Of a stretch of 64,000 nt of DNA, positions 37,733 through 47,991 are shown piece after piece. The stretch lies in contig JAVCCM010000083.1 of NCBI GenBank assembly GCA_030765455.1, forward strand, positions 1 through 64,000, read 5' to 3'. Numbering within the stretch: position 1 is the stretch's first letter; the number at the start of each line of letters is the position of its first letter. A program made the translations under genes and the position numbers. The stretch comes from Candidatus Electryonea clarkiae. GTDB taxonomy: Bacteria > Electryoneota > Electryoneia > Electryoneales > Electryoneaceae. Under the pieces are notes generated by a model. That model was given only the letters and a program-made list of their open reading frames with translations, was not told where the DNA came from and made no database searches.

Positions 37733-39127
37733 TTAATTTGAATGAGCTGTTTTACTGAAATCTGTGTAATAATCTTCCGTTTTCGGGTAATTGAACGGTT
37801 TTTCACGCCGCCAGTTATCCGGCATTTCTTTCTTTTTCGGTCTTCTTGCTTTTCCGGTAATCTTTGATTTTCCTTCTTTGATGTAATAATCAAACTCTTC
37901 AGGCCATTTATCCATCAGACTTTTTATAGGCATTACAATACTGTCGCCGAGAGGGCAAATAGTATTGCCAAAAATCTCATCAAAGACAGTAAACAGTACA
38001 TTTTTTACATCAGGTTGAGCCTGACCTCTCTCAATATCCTGAATAATTCGATGTACCCATCCGGTACCTTCACGGCATGGTGTGCATTGTCCGCAGCTTT
38101 CATGATGGTAAAATTGCGCCAATACCTCTGCAACCTCTACAAGGCAGGTTTGATCATCCATGACAATCATACCACCTGAACCAAGCATACTGCCGTGTTC
38201 AGCAATACTTTCATAATCCATTTTGCAGGCAAAGAATTCTTCGGGCGTCATCGCCGGAGTGGAACTTCCTCCCGGAATCACGGCTTTTAATGCACGATCC
38301 TTCCAAACTCCCCCAAGTTCCTCTTCGAAGAATTTCTTCATGGAATATCCCATGGGAACTTCATATACACCGGGATTACTGATATGTCCGCAACAACTCC
38401 ATAATTTCGTGCCGGTCGATCTCTCAGTACCCCATTGATGATACCATTCAGGTCCATTTTCCAAGATTTTGGGAACCGCAGTCAATGTTTCGACGTTATT
38501 TACAATTGTCGGACTTTTATAGAATCCTTCCACAGCCGGGAAAGGAGGCTTAATCCGTGGTTCTCCACGTTTCCCTTCCATGCTGTTGATTAAGGCAGTT
38601 TCTTCGCCGCAGATATAAGCTCCGGCTCCTCTATGTGTCCAAACTTGGTGATTCCAACCGCTTCCAAGAATATTCTCACCGATATAACCAGCTTCACGAG
38701 CTTGCGCCAATGCCGCTTCGCATATCTTCCAGCCCTTGACAAATTCACCCCTGAAATAGATATAGGATACACCACCCTGGAACGCGTATGCGGCAATTAA
38801 CATTCCCTCAATCAACTGATGAGGTGATTTCTCTATTATTTCCCTGTCTTTAAATGTTCCAGGTTCTGATTCGTCACAGTTACACAACAGGTACTTTTCT
38901 TTTTTAGTATTCTGAGGTACAAAACTCCACTTCAACCCCGTCGGGAACCCGGCGCCGCCACGTCCCCTTAAACCTGACTTCTTTACTATCTCGATGACCT
39001 CTTCAGGCGTAATCTTGTCTTTCAGTATCTTTTTCCATTGCTCGTATCCCCCATGTTCCTCATAGACTTTGAGGTCTGTATTACCCGGGATATCGATACC
39101 TTTAAAGACTATCTTTTCCAACGCCAT
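37733..39127 (-). CDS. nuoF: NADH-quinone oxidoreductase subunit F (NADH/FMN/4Fe-4S)
   Basis: 464 residues. Glycine-rich NADH and FMN sites (GLRGRGGAGFPTGLKW, CNCDESEPGTFKDR, RGAGAYICGEETALINS) and the N3 4Fe-4S ligands (CGQCTPCREGTGW, later CPLGDS) are all present. This is the NADH-oxidising subunit of the peripheral arm. A basic C-terminal extension (about 40 residues, KITGKARRPKKKE) is a little longer than usual. Thirteen bases follow nuoE. Confidence 0.95.
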   Translation of the reverse strand: MALEKIVFKGIDIPGNTDLKVYEEHGGYEQWKKILKDKITPEEVIEIVKKSGLRGRGGAGFPTGLKWSFVPQNTKKEKYLLCNCDESEPGTFKDREIIEKSPHQLIEGMLIAAYAFQGGVSYIYFRGEFVKGWKICEAALAQAREAGYIGENILGSGWNHQVWTHRGAGAYICGEETALINSMEGKRGEPRIKPPFPAVEGFYKSPTIVNNVETLTAVPKILENGPEWYHQWGTERSTGTKLWSCCGHISNPGVYEVPMGYSMKKFFEEELGGVWKDRALKAVIPGGSSTPAMTPEEFFACKMDYESIAEHGSMLGSGGMIVMDDQTCLVEVAEVLAQFYHHESCGQCTPCREGTGWVHRIIQDIERGQAQPDVKNVLFTVFDEIFGNTICPLGDSIVMPIKSLMDKWPEEFDYYIKEGKSKITGKARRPKKKEMPDNWRREKPFNYPKTEDYYTDFSKTAHSN

Positions 39128-39140
39128 TTAAAATATCCTG

Positions 39141-39641
39141 TTAATTGTTCTTTCCGTTCCCGCTGCTTTTCTTAAAACCTTCAATGAGTTTATCAACCTC
39201 TTCCAACGTCAGATCTTCATAATATTCATCATTAACCTGCATCACAGGCGCATTTCCGCAAGCGCCAAGACATTCAACACGGTTAAAATAGAATAGTCCA
39301 TCATCGGTCAGCGCGTTTTCTATTATTCCATGTTTATTCACGAGATGTTCTATCAATTCCTCTGAACCTCGAAGATTACAGGCGATATTGTGACAAACCT
39401 GGATATGATATTTGCCAACCGGATGTTTGGGAAAATATGTATAGAACGATAAGGCTTCATAAACATAAATTATAGGGACTTCAAGTAATTCAGCGACATG
39501 CTGACAGCCGTCGTCACCCACCCATCCTCTTTCATCCATTACGATATGCATTGCGGGTAGAATAGCCGACCTTGGATCCGGATAATGGGTAATTACCTCT
39601 TTTACCAGTTCCTGTTTTTCTTTTGTGAGTTCAAATGCCAT
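39141..39641 (-). CDS. nuoE: NADH-quinone oxidoreductase subunit E (2Fe-2S)
   Basis: 166 residues, thioredoxin-like ferredoxin. The N1a ligands CHNIAC and CLGAC are present, with the helical N-terminal part typical of NuoE. It pairs with NuoF in the NADH dehydrogenase module. Eleven bases follow nuoD. Confidence 0.95.
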   Translation of the reverse strand: MAFELTKEKQELVKEVITHYPDPRSAILPAMHIVMDERGWVGDDGCQHVAELLEVPIIYVYEALSFYTYFPKHPVGKYHIQVCHNIACNLRGSEELIEHLVNKHGIIENALTDDGLFYFNRVECLGACGNAPVMQVNDEYYEDLTLEEVDKLIEGFKKSSGNGKNN

Positions 39642-39652
39642 ATGGAAACTCC

Positions 39653-40864
39653 CTACCGTTCCAATTCGCCGGCAATGGCATTAACACTGGAAATATGCAT
39701 GACTGCATCTGCAATGAGATGTCCCCTTAACAATTCTTCAACCGATTGATAGTAGTAAAGACATGGTGAACGGAAATGGAGTCTGTACGGATTTGGACCG
39801 CCGTCCGAAACACAATAAAACCCGAGTTCGCCGTTAGGTGCCTCGATGGCATAATAAATCTCACCAACCGGAGGACGAATTCCATGCATGATGATTTTAA
39901 AATGATGAATCATCGCTTCCATATTGGAATAAACATGCTCCTTTTCCGGGAGGAATACTTCAGGAATGTCAGCATGCCAGGGACCATCTGGAAGATTATT
40001 TACTGCCTGTTCAATAATTCTAAGGCTTTGTTCCATCTCAATCATACGTACCATGTAACGATCATAAACATCACCGGTAGTACCAAGAGGAATATCAAAA
40101 TCAAAATCCTCATAACTACTGTATGGCTCATCTTTACGCAAATCGTAATTGATCCCGGCAGCTCTAAGATTCGGACCGGAAAAGCCATATTCCATAGCTC
40201 TTTCGCCTGAAATTGGACATATATCACGGCATCGTTCGATGAAAATCCTGTTCCTTGTAAGCAGGGTGTGAAACTCTTTAATGACTTTGGGTACAGGTTT
40301 CATCCATTCTAGAACGTCTTGTTTGAATTCAGGATAAAGCGGACGGTCTAAGCCTCCGATACGTCCAAAATTCGTAGTCAGACGAGCGCCGGTCATTCTT
40401 TCAATAATTTTATATGCATTTTCACGGTGCTCATAAAAATACAGGAAACCTGTATATGCGCCCGCATCGACACCGAGAATGCCACAGCAGACCAGATGAT
40501 CCATTATCCGGCTTATTTCCATCATGATAACCCGGACATATTGAACCAGTTTGGGCACTTCGATACCAAGCAATTTCTCTGCTGTAAGAACCCACCCCGT
40601 GTTATTCACCATTGATGATACATAATTCATTCTATCTGTAATAGTGATACACTGGGTATATGTGTAATGCTCGGATAATTTTTCAAAGCTACGGTGACAA
40701 TAACCGATATGTGCTTCAATATCTATAATTCGTTCACCGTCCAACTTAACCTTGTTCTCAAATATCCCATGCATCGCCGGATGGGAAGGACCGAGATTCA
40801 AATCCCAAAGCTCATCTTTTTTAAAATCTTCCAGAACAGCTTTCTGAGCAATCTTGTCAGGCAT
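39653..40864 (-). CDS. nuoD: NADH-quinone oxidoreductase subunit D
   Basis: 403 residues from the ATG at 40864, which has AGGAGG six bases upstream; an ATG nine codons earlier does not. Motifs [27 protein letters not shown] and the C-terminal [14 protein letters not shown] are those of the 49-kDa subunit, homologous to [NiFe]-hydrogenase large subunits but without the metal ligands. It lines the quinone pocket. It overlaps the nuoC end by eight bases; C and D are separate genes here. Confidence 0.95.
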   Translation of the reverse strand: MPDKIAQKAVLEDFKKDELWDLNLGPSHPAMHGIFENKVKLDGERIIDIEAHIGYCHRSFEKLSEHYTYTQCITITDRMNYVSSMVNNTGWVLTAEKLLGIEVPKLVQYVRVIMMEISRIMDHLVCCGILGVDAGAYTGFLYFYEHRENAYKIIERMTGARLTTNFGRIGGLDRPLYPEFKQDVLEWMKPVPKVIKEFHTLLTRNRIFIERCRDICPISGERAMEYGFSGPNLRAAGINYDLRKDEPYSSYEDFDFDIPLGTTGDVYDRYMVRMIEMEQSLRIIEQAVNNLPDGPWHADIPEVFLPEKEHVYSNMEAMIHHFKIIMHGIRPPVGEIYYAIEAPNGELGFYCVSDGGPNPYRLHFRSPCLYYYQSVEELLRGHLIADAVMHISSVNAIAGELER

Positions 40865-41486
40865 CTTCCCCCTCCTTGCGGTTTGGTTCACGCTCTAACT
40901 CATGGGGGGTTCGAGGTAATAACTGGTCAAGCGGCTTGGGATGGGTTTCCTTAACTACCGCCGGTTCACCATGTTTGTTTGAGATCATTGATCCACGTGG
41001 GAAACTACCTCGATGCTGTCCTTTTACAGGGAAATCTTTGCGTAAAGGATGACCGGAAAAATCATCTGGCAAAAGCAGGCGCGTCATTCGAGGGTGACCC
41101 TTAAATGAGATTCCCATCATGTCAAATATTTCTCTTTCAGTCCAACTCGCTCCGATAAAGATATTTGTCAAGGTAGGCAGAAAAAGTTTGTCCTCAGCCA
41201 CTTGCACTTTAATTCTAATCTTCAGGTTATGCTTGTGTGATCTCAAGATATATACAACTTCAAATCTGTTATCCCTCGATTTCATATAATCAACTGCTGT
41301 AATATCAATAAAATGACAAAATGCCCAGTCAGCATCATCCTTTAACCACTGGCAGATGTCGGTATAGATTGCCCTCTCGATTTCCACAACTGGAATATCA
41401 TAATCTACTTTGGCTGATTTGATACCAGTCTTAAATCTTTTATTTATTGCATCGATAAGTTTTACTTGCAGTTCTTCACGACTCAT
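40857..41486 (-). CDS. nuoC: NADH-quinone oxidoreductase subunit C
   Basis: 209 residues. The 30-kDa-subunit signature is present ([30 protein letters not shown] in part, with HPLRKDFP). The C-terminal 40 residues are charged and extend past the usual end. The start overlaps nuoB by four bases and its end overlaps nuoD by eight. Confidence 0.95.
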   Translation of the reverse strand: MSREELQVKLIDAINKRFKTGIKSAKVDYDIPVVEIERAIYTDICQWLKDDADWAFCHFIDITAVDYMKSRDNRFEVVYILRSHKHNLKIRIKVQVAEDKLFLPTLTNIFIGASWTEREIFDMMGISFKGHPRMTRLLLPDDFSGHPLRKDFPVKGQHRGSFPRGSMISNKHGEPAVVKETHPKPLDQLLPRTPHELEREPNRKEGEDA

Positions 41487-41965
41487 GGTTTATACTCCAA
41501 AAAACCCTGACTCTGGATTTTTTCTTGAAGCTTCATATATGCCATTATCAGCATTTCCGGTCTTGGAGGACAGCCCGGCACATAAATATCTACCGGGAAT
41601 AATGTGTCAATTCCCTGGATAACGCTGTATGTGTCGAACATTCCACCACTGCTGGCACATGCTCCCATGCTGATCACCCATTTAGGTTCAGTCATCTGCT
41701 CATAAACCCGTTTCAGAACCGGAGCCATCTTAAGACCTATCGTTCCAATAACCAGCATCAGGTCAGCCTGACGTGGACTGAAGCTCGGACGCTCCCAGCC
41801 GAAACGACCCTGGTCATAATGGGATGCCATGGTTGACATGTATTCAATACCGCAGCAAGCTGTAGCGAATGGCATTGGCCAGGCGCTGTATTTCCTGCCC
41901 CAACCGACAAAACTACTCAAATTGGTAACTATTGCCTCACCACCGGGCCAGGTCATTACTCCCAT
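41483..41965 (-). CDS. nuoB: NADH-quinone oxidoreductase subunit B (cluster N2)
   Basis: 160 residues from the ATG at 41965 (AAAGGAG at seven bases; an upstream ATG overlaps the ribosome binding site). The tandem-Cys motif ATACCGIE, plus MGACASSGG and VPGCPPRPE, ligate the N2 cluster, the last electron carrier before quinone. The start overlaps nuoA by ten bases. Confidence 0.95.
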   Translation of the reverse strand: MGVMTWPGGEAIVTNLSSFVGWGRKYSAWPMPFATACCGIEYMSTMASHYDQGRFGWERPSFSPRQADLMLVIGTIGLKMAPVLKRVYEQMTEPKWVISMGACASSGGMFDTYSVIQGIDTLFPVDIYVPGCPPRPEMLIMAYMKLQEKIQSQGFLEYKP

Positions 41966-42315
41966 TCCAGCGCTCCTTTCTTCCATTCATAAAGAAGACC
42001 GACCGTTAAAATCACAAGAAATATTCCCATTGAAACAAAACCGAATAAACCAAGATGACGGAAGTTTACAGCCCAGGGGTACATGAAAACCACTTCAAGA
42101 TCGAAGATTACGAAGAGTACGGCGACAAGATAAAATTTTACCGAAAATGGCTTCCGGGAGTCGCCAATATAATCCAAGCCGCACTCATATATATCGTGCT
42201 TCTCTTTAGAGTACCGCTTAGGACCCAATATATGTGTAGCAATCAGGGTAATACCAGCAAAACCACCAACCACAAAAAAAGTGATTAAGACCGGGAGAAA
42301 ATCATTGGGTGTCAT
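41956..42315 (-). CDS. nuoA: NADH-quinone oxidoreductase subunit A
   Basis: 119 residues, three membrane segments. The conserved loop [24 protein letters not shown] (only in part quoted: YECGLD) and [16 protein letters not shown] are typical of NuoA/ND3, next to the quinone channel. It is the first gene of the operon, so the promoter should lie in 42316-42921. Confidence 0.93.
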   Translation of the reverse strand: MTPNDFLPVLITFFVVGGFAGITLIATHILGPKRYSKEKHDIYECGLDYIGDSRKPFSVKFYLVAVLFVIFDLEVVFMYPWAVNFRHLGLFGFVSMGIFLVILTVGLLYEWKKGALEWE

Positions 42316-42921
42316 CCAAACCTCACTTAAAACTCAAAGACTGAAATCAAAATTTCATGGTGAAAATTATCTCAATATAAACAAGTCGGATAATTCCACA
42401 CTTTCTAAAATATGATTAATATCGACTTAGTTCTATTCGTCACAAGCCAACCTATTATAAATCATAATATTATATAAATAGCCGCATGAAAAACAAGAAA
42501 CGCAATATAATCTCTGTTTCTTCAAAAAACAACAATAATGGCTATTCTTTACTAAGAGCCAATATATTTCAATTATTGCCATAACGAGATTTATACTATT
42601 GTATATAATAAGATTATGATAATAAATGGAATAGAATGTGAAAAGAGTGACTAAGTTCAATGAAGATAGCAAATGTTCATTATCAGATAGCAAAGCAGTT
42701 CACATGTGAAGTAGTTCACTTTCAGAGTAGTTCGCTTTCGGCGAAAGCGAACTACTCACAACCTCAAAGTATTTTCTCGCCGCTTTGCGGCGCTGACAGA
42801 AAACAGAATTCCAGAATACAGAATAAATTAAAACTCCCCAAATAAAAATCAACAAAATCCATTTCGATATATGGGCTACCAACTATTACATATATAGAGA
42901 ATCGTGAAACATAGTATAGAA
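42316..42921. repeat. Non-coding region upstream of nuoA with a palindrome cluster
   Basis: 600 AT-rich bases. Palindromes at 42699-42710 (TTCACATGTGAA), 42726-42756 (fourteen-base arms AGTAGTTCGCTTTC around GGC) and 42778-42792 (CGCCGC-TTT-GCGGCG). The nuo promoter must be here, but no clear -35/-10 pair was found. Short open frames present have no ribosome binding site. Confidence 0.65.
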
Positions 42922-45192
42922 TTATTTTAATAAAATCATCTTTCCGGCTGCTGATTTGTCAGAATAATCTACCCGGTATAAATATGTTCCGGATGCTACG
43001 GACCTGGCGTGGCTGTCCATTCCATCCCAGATAATACGATGTGAGCCGTTTTGCAGCATACCTTTTGTCAGTATCTTCACAAGACGTCCCGAAACATCAT
43101 ATACGTTGAGATTAACAGCGCCCTGATCAGGAAGAAAAAATGATATCGTAGTCGTTGAATTGAACGGGTTGGGATAATTTTGCTCCAGGTTGAAATATGC
43201 AGGAGTGATCGTTGTCGATTCAGGTGCATTCGCTTCTTCAACACGAAAAATATCCAGTTGTGTCCGTGACGGCAGAAGAATATGACCGTCAATCATCTCG
43301 ATTCGCCAAGGATAATGCGTCATTGGATGGTGTCCAATTTCCTGCAGATCATCCGGATTGCTGATATCAAATACAGTGAATCCTTCCTCTGCGTCAAGGA
43401 CTACCATTTGATCACCATCTCCTGAGCAATCCACCGCCCAATGCAAATTATCAAAAATATAGTTTTTTGTTTGTACGGGACGTCCAAGGTTTGAGAGATC
43501 AATTACGCGAATTCCAGCATCATCCGAAACACCAAGTGTGTAAAGGAGATAAAGATTTTCACCTCTTACATAACCATCAACCAGGTTCACATTTGGGCTT
43601 ATTTCAAGTCTTGAAAGCGATTCCGGTTCACCTGCATCCGATATATCAAGAATCTCGATGCTGGTATTACCAAGCAGGTAGAGCAAATCACCGTCCGTCA
43701 TAATGGTGCTCAAACCATCATGATCAAAAGTCAAAGTGTTAATTAACCTGGGCGTTGAGGGCTCTTCAAGGTCGAGGACTAATAACTGAAAGTTATAATG
43801 ATGCAGTGGCTGTGCAACATAAGCATATTGATCTTTGGCAGCCAGTTCACAGTCTAATCGATCAAGATCATAACTGCTTTCATAGGTGATTTCTTCAGGA
43901 TCAGACATATCAAAAATCATTAATTGTCCGCCCGTATATGGATCCAGAATGTGACCGGTTGCAAGTAAAAGGTCAGATTCACGTACTATCTCATTAAAAC
44001 CGCCAAACAATTGATAGGGATCGGTATCTGTTGGAGAAGTTGGAACCTCAATATCAAGAAATAAAATGCCCCGTGATTCATCGTGAACAAATAACTCATC
44101 ATCATCCCGCCACATACCTTTAATATTTCCAATTCTTTCAAAACTACTTTCCAGATGCAGGTTTCGTTGATCGGAAATATTATATATGCTTAACCCGGCA
44201 TATCCATCATTCAGGTATAGCAGGGAATCAGACACAGCAAAATTAGACGCTTTTCCCGGAGTATCATAATACCCGATATAATGCGGGTTAGCTGGATTTG
44301 ATAGCTCAAGAACTTTGAGTACACGTGGAATATCTCGGCGAAAACCACCGGTCGCGAACGCATAATCTCCATGAATCTGAATATCGTCCAAACCGACAGT
44401 AAGAAGAAGCGCAATGGAATCAGGTTCTTCAGGATTTGAAATGTCCCAGACCCTCATCCATGAATGTTCCTGGCTCGGATAGTTCCATCCAAGTATATAG
44501 ACGTAATCACCGGTCGCTGCAGCGGCTGTATGTGCCTGGTTTGATCCTGTCGGTGCAGGCATTATATGCGTGACATAAGACGGATTTGCCGGATTTGAAA
44601 TATCATATACATAAGTGTAGGAACTGCCACAAACCAGATAGATGTTTGGTTCGTTGATTGTGATGAATTCCGGATTCGGTATATCTCCACGATATGCCAG
44701 AACCTCGGGATCAGAAGGTTCGTTGACGTCATAAATTACAAGTCCATCACCATTTTCCCCATCATCTGTAAATACATACAAATAGCTCCTTGTCAGTTCA
44801 AGAATCGTACAATGGATGGATAATGTATCCGTTTCGCTTAAGGTATCAATTGCGATAGGACTGTCAGGGTCACTGATATCTACTATTACAACACCCGGAT
44901 AACCACATGCAAGGAAAGCATAATCGTTGTATATCTCAACATCATGAACAGGATGGTCGAACTCCAGTGATCCTATCTCTTCAGGACTTGCAGGTGAAGA
45001 CAGATCAAGCACCCTTAGTCCAGAACTTCCGGATGCGACATAGGCGTAATTACCGGCTATTTCAATCTCAGACGCATTTTCCCAAAAATCATAATGCTGG
45101 GAAACAAGTGAAATGTTAATCCCATCTTGCGCAAGAAGAATAACAGGAAGTAAAAATAGCGCCAGTAGCGGCTTCAAGGCTTTCAGTATCAT
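42922..45192 (-). CDS. T9SS-exported LVIVD-repeat protein (beta-propeller type)
   Basis: 756 residues with a signal peptide (ends LLAQ). The body is about a dozen repeats of roughly 45-50 residues, each with a YAYVASG-like strand and a (L/V)xV(L/V)D(I/L)S(N/D)P consensus (VLDLSSPASP, IVDISDPDSP, VWDISNPEEP, VLELSNPANP). This is the LVIVD repeat, expected to form one or two beta-propellers. A T9SS sorting domain follows (YPNPFNSTTTI to KMILLK). Such proteins are surface-bound or secreted and of unknown binding role. No catalytic residues are evident. Confidence 0.88.
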   Translation of the reverse strand: MILKALKPLLALFLLPVILLAQDGINISLVSQHYDFWENASEIEIAGNYAYVASGSSGLRVLDLSSPASPEEIGSLEFDHPVHDVEIYNDYAFLACGYPGVVIVDISDPDSPIAIDTLSETDTLSIHCTILELTRSYLYVFTDDGENGDGLVIYDVNEPSDPEVLAYRGDIPNPEFITINEPNIYLVCGSSYTYVYDISNPANPSYVTHIMPAPTGSNQAHTAAAATGDYVYILGWNYPSQEHSWMRVWDISNPEEPDSIALLLTVGLDDIQIHGDYAFATGGFRRDIPRVLKVLELSNPANPHYIGYYDTPGKASNFAVSDSLLYLNDGYAGLSIYNISDQRNLHLESSFERIGNIKGMWRDDDELFVHDESRGILFLDIEVPTSPTDTDPYQLFGGFNEIVRESDLLLATGHILDPYTGGQLMIFDMSDPEEITYESSYDLDRLDCELAAKDQYAYVAQPLHHYNFQLLVLDLEEPSTPRLINTLTFDHDGLSTIMTDGDLLYLLGNTSIEILDISDAGEPESLSRLEISPNVNLVDGYVRGENLYLLYTLGVSDDAGIRVIDLSNLGRPVQTKNYIFDNLHWAVDCSGDGDQMVVLDAEEGFTVFDISNPDDLQEIGHHPMTHYPWRIEMIDGHILLPSRTQLDIFRVEEANAPESTTITPAYFNLEQNYPNPFNSTTTISFFLPDQGAVNLNVYDVSGRLVKILTKGMLQNGSHRIIWDGMDSHARSVASGTYLYRVDYSDKSAAGKMILLK

Positions 45193-45685
45193 CAGCGCTC
45201 CTTATGGCATGACTTGGATGGTTCTAAATAAATAATAATAGGCAAATTTAGTCCTAAATACATCATGAATCAATTGAATTTTAATAATATAATACTTTCT
45301 CGAGCAACTCATCCACAAATACATTTATCAATAAATAATTTATTCTGAGTTTCAATCCATAAAATATATATCAATTTTGTTTTTATTCGCTTGTTGTAGA
45401 TCACACCACTAAAAATTAATATGAGATCTGTTGAGTTGTTCTAAAGCATTTTCTACAAGCTGATACTTTATATGATGTATATTACTATTATTTATATCAT
45501 TAACAAGACATGAATCTATTTGATGAAACTGTATGGTTAGTTCCTCTACTATTGATAATCAGTCATTCTGAGCGTAGTGAAGAATCTCTGTCAGAAGCTG
45601 AGTAGATGGTAGATTTGACACGTGAGATTCTTCACTACGTTCAGAATGACAACCAAACTAAACTGTTACTATTTAATAGCTATTC
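45193..45685. other. Non-coding region before the nfn genes' end
   Basis: 490 AT-rich bases between two minus-strand genes. The only structure seen is the long inverted repeat at 45562-45650. Confidence 0.5.
45562..45650. repeat. Long inverted repeat (REP-like)
   Basis: Two 27-base arms (45562-45588 and 45624-45650) match at 26 of 27 positions around a 35-base spacer. The arm begins GTCATTCTGAGCG and contains GTAGTGAAGAATCTC, a sequence type I recall as a dispersed intergenic repeat in many bacteria. It lies just past the nfnB stop and could also end that transcript. Confidence 0.75.
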
Positions 45686-47140
45686 TCAGACATCCAACGA
45701 CATTAAATATTCATTCATAGCCTTGGAGGCGGATTTGCCTGCACCCATTGCGAGGATGACGGTTGCTGCACCTATGACGATATCACCACCGGCATAAATA
45801 CCTTTCATCGAAGTCAAACCGGTTTCATCTTCGGCGAGGATATTACCCCACTTATTGGTTTTTAATTCAGGTGTAGCTTCAGGCAGGAGGGGATTAGCTC
45901 CGTTCCCGATGGCGACAACCACCGTATCCACCTCAACCTCATATTCCGAACCTTCAATGGGAACAGGACGGCGTCTGCCGGAAGCATCGGGCTCACCCAA
46001 CTCCATCTTGATGCAAGTCATGCTTTTGACACGACCATTCTCATCGCCGTTTATCTTGATCGGATTAGTCAGCAGACGGAAATCAATCCCTTCCTCCTCA
46101 GCATGGTGAATCTCTTCATCACGTGCAGGCATCTCTACGCGGCTTCGACGATATACCAGGTAAACATCGTCAGCGCCGAGACGCAGGGCTGTACGCGCTG
46201 AGTCCATCGCTACATTTCCGCCGCCTATTACAGCTACTTTCTTACTCCTGATGATTGGTGTATCATAATTGGGAAAATCGTAAGCTTTCATAAGGTTTGA
46301 ACGTGTCAGGTACTCGTTGGCGGAATATACTCCGATCAAGTTCTCACCGGGGATGTTCATAAAGTATGGAAGCCCCGCGCCGCTGCCGATAAAGATAGAA
46401 TGGAAACCCTCCTCTTCCATTAACTCATCGAGGGTGAAGTACTTCCCAATCACGGCGTTATATACAAATTCCACACCAAGTTGTCTGACATAATCAACTT
46501 CTGCCTCCACGATGGCTTTGGGCAGACGGAATTCCGGAATTCCGTACATCAGTACACCACCGGGTTTATGAAGAGCTTCAAAGACTGTAACCTGATGTCC
46601 AAGCTTGGCAAGCTCTCCGGCAACCGTTAAACCGGCTGGTCCAGCTCCGACTATCGCAACTTTGCGTCCGGTAGAGGGTGCAATCTCAGGGATTTCAATC
46701 TCGCCCTGATCACGTTCCCAATCAGCGATAAAACGTTCGAGTCGTCCGATAGCCACCGGCTCCTGCTTGATACCAACCACACATACAATTTCACATTGCT
46801 CTTCCTGGGGACAGACACGACCGCATATAGCCGGTAAAGCATTACTCTGTTTCATAATTCGGGCAGCTTTTTTCAGGTTACCGTCACGAATCTCCCTGAT
46901 GAAACCCGGTATATCGATACCGACAGGACAGCCATGAATGCATTTCGGTTTTTTGCACATGATACAACGGCTTGCTTCGATCATAGCGGTTTCAATTGAG
47001 TAGCCGTAAGGTACTTCTTCGAAATTGTGGGCGCGTATCAGCGGTTCCTGCTCCGGCATCTTCTGACGAGGAATTTTCGGTTTTTTAGGTTTTACAGTTT
47101 TTTTCGTTACGTCCGGGATCTTTTTCGGTTCGTCAGCCAT
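45686..47140 (-). CDS. nfnB: NfnB: FAD/NADPH-binding subunit of ferredoxin-NADP oxidoreductase (GltD-like)
   Basis: 484 residues. Two 4Fe-4S motifs at the N-terminus (CIMCKKPKCIHGCP; CGRVCPQEEQCEIVC), then an FAD site (VAIVGAGPAGLTVAGELA) and an NADPH site (VAVIGGGNVAMDSARTALRLG), closing with AGGDIV near the C-terminus. This is the glutamate-synthase small-subunit fold used by NfnB, which binds NADPH and the bifurcating flavin. Its start overlaps the stop of the upstream reductase gene by one base (TAATG), which strongly supports an NfnAB pair rather than a GltBD pair; no GltB is present. The Lys/Pro-rich first 40 residues are an extension. Confidence 0.87.
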   Translation of the reverse strand: MADEPKKIPDVTKKTVKPKKPKIPRQKMPEQEPLIRAHNFEEVPYGYSIETAMIEASRCIMCKKPKCIHGCPVGIDIPGFIREIRDGNLKKAARIMKQSNALPAICGRVCPQEEQCEIVCVVGIKQEPVAIGRLERFIADWERDQGEIEIPEIAPSTGRKVAIVGAGPAGLTVAGELAKLGHQVTVFEALHKPGGVLMYGIPEFRLPKAIVEAEVDYVRQLGVEFVYNAVIGKYFTLDELMEEEGFHSIFIGSGAGLPYFMNIPGENLIGVYSANEYLTRSNLMKAYDFPNYDTPIIRSKKVAVIGGGNVAMDSARTALRLGADDVYLVYRRSRVEMPARDEEIHHAEEEGIDFRLLTNPIKINGDENGRVKSMTCIKMELGEPDASGRRRPVPIEGSEYEVEVDTVVVAIGNGANPLLPEATPELKTNKWGNILAEDETGLTSMKGIYAGGDIVIGAATVILAMGAGKSASKAMNEYLMSLDV

Positions 47141-47991
47141 TATTTGTCCTCCCCGTCTCTACCGATTTTACACTTATGATAAATATCCATTGCCTCTTTT
47201 TCCATGTCATGATAAGCGCTCTGACGCATAGTCAGCTCGTCATAATCCACTTCGTGTCCATCAAACTCAGGACCATCAACGCAAACAAATTTCGATTTGC
47301 CACCCACTGAAACCCTGCACCCGCCACACATCCCGGTTCCATCTACCATGACGGAGTTAAGACTGACAATAGTGGGAAGATTATTCTTTTTAGCCAGCAG
47401 GCTGGTAAATTTCATCATCGGAACTGGTCCAATTGCCACCACCAGGTCAATCTTGAGCCCTTCATCAATGAGAGACTGCAAAGCGTCTGTAACAAAACCA
47501 TGGATACCATAACTTCCATCGTCAGTGGCAACCACAAGCCGATCCGAAACCTTCTTCATGTCCTCTTCCATTATCATCAGATCATGATTACGTGCGCCAA
47601 TGATGGAAATGACACGGTTCCCCGCTTCCTTCATAGCAGCAGCAATAGGATAAACCGGAGCCACACCTATTCCACCGCCAATACAGACAACAGTACCAAA
47701 GTTCTCGATATGTGTCGCTTTACCAAGAGGACCGGCAATATCCTTAATTGAATCACCAGCTTCAAGTTCTCCCAGAGAATAAGTTGTCTTCCCAACTTCC
47801 TGTATGATGAGTCGGATACTACCCTCTTCGGGATTCGAATCAACTATAGTTAAGGGAATACGTTCACCTGTTTCGTCAATCCGCAACAAAATGAATTGCC
47901 CCGCCTTACGCTTACGCGCAATAACCGGAGCCTCAACACGTAGATCAACAATTCCCTCTGCGAGTCTGTCTTTACTTATTATCCTGTTCAT
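47140..47991 (-). CDS. nfnA: NfnA: NAD(H)-binding subunit of ferredoxin-NADP oxidoreductase
   Basis: 283 residues from the ATG at 47991 (GAGGG a few bases upstream). A longer open frame extends 58 codons upstream but has no family similarity. FAD-binding beta-barrel (KAGQFILLRI, RIPLTI), NAD site (VVCIGGGIGVAPVYPIA) and a C-terminal [2Fe-2S] group (GTGMCGGCRVSVGG, FVCVDGPEFDG) match the ferredoxin-NADP reductase-like NfnA/PyrK family. With NfnB it couples NADH and reduced ferredoxin to NADP reduction by flavin bifurcation; SudAB-type sulfide dehydrogenase is a closely related alternative. Confidence 0.85.
   Translation of the reverse strand: MNRIISKDRLAEGIVDLRVEAPVIARKRKAGQFILLRIDETGERIPLTIVDSNPEEGSIRLIIQEVGKTTYSLGELEAGDSIKDIAGPLGKATHIENFGTVVCIGGGIGVAPVYPIAAAMKEAGNRVISIIGARNHDLMIMEEDMKKVSDRLVVATDDGSYGIHGFVTDALQSLIDEGLKIDLVVAIGPVPMMKFTSLLAKKNNLPTIVSLNSVMVDGTGMCGGCRVSVGGKSKFVCVDGPEFDGHEVDYDELTMRQSAYHDMEKEAMDIYHKCKIGRDGEDK

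Noticed and set aside
45686..47140. Glutamate synthase small subunit (GltD)
   Set aside because: Fold is the same, but there is no GltB nearby and the gene is coupled by TAATG to an NfnA-type reductase.
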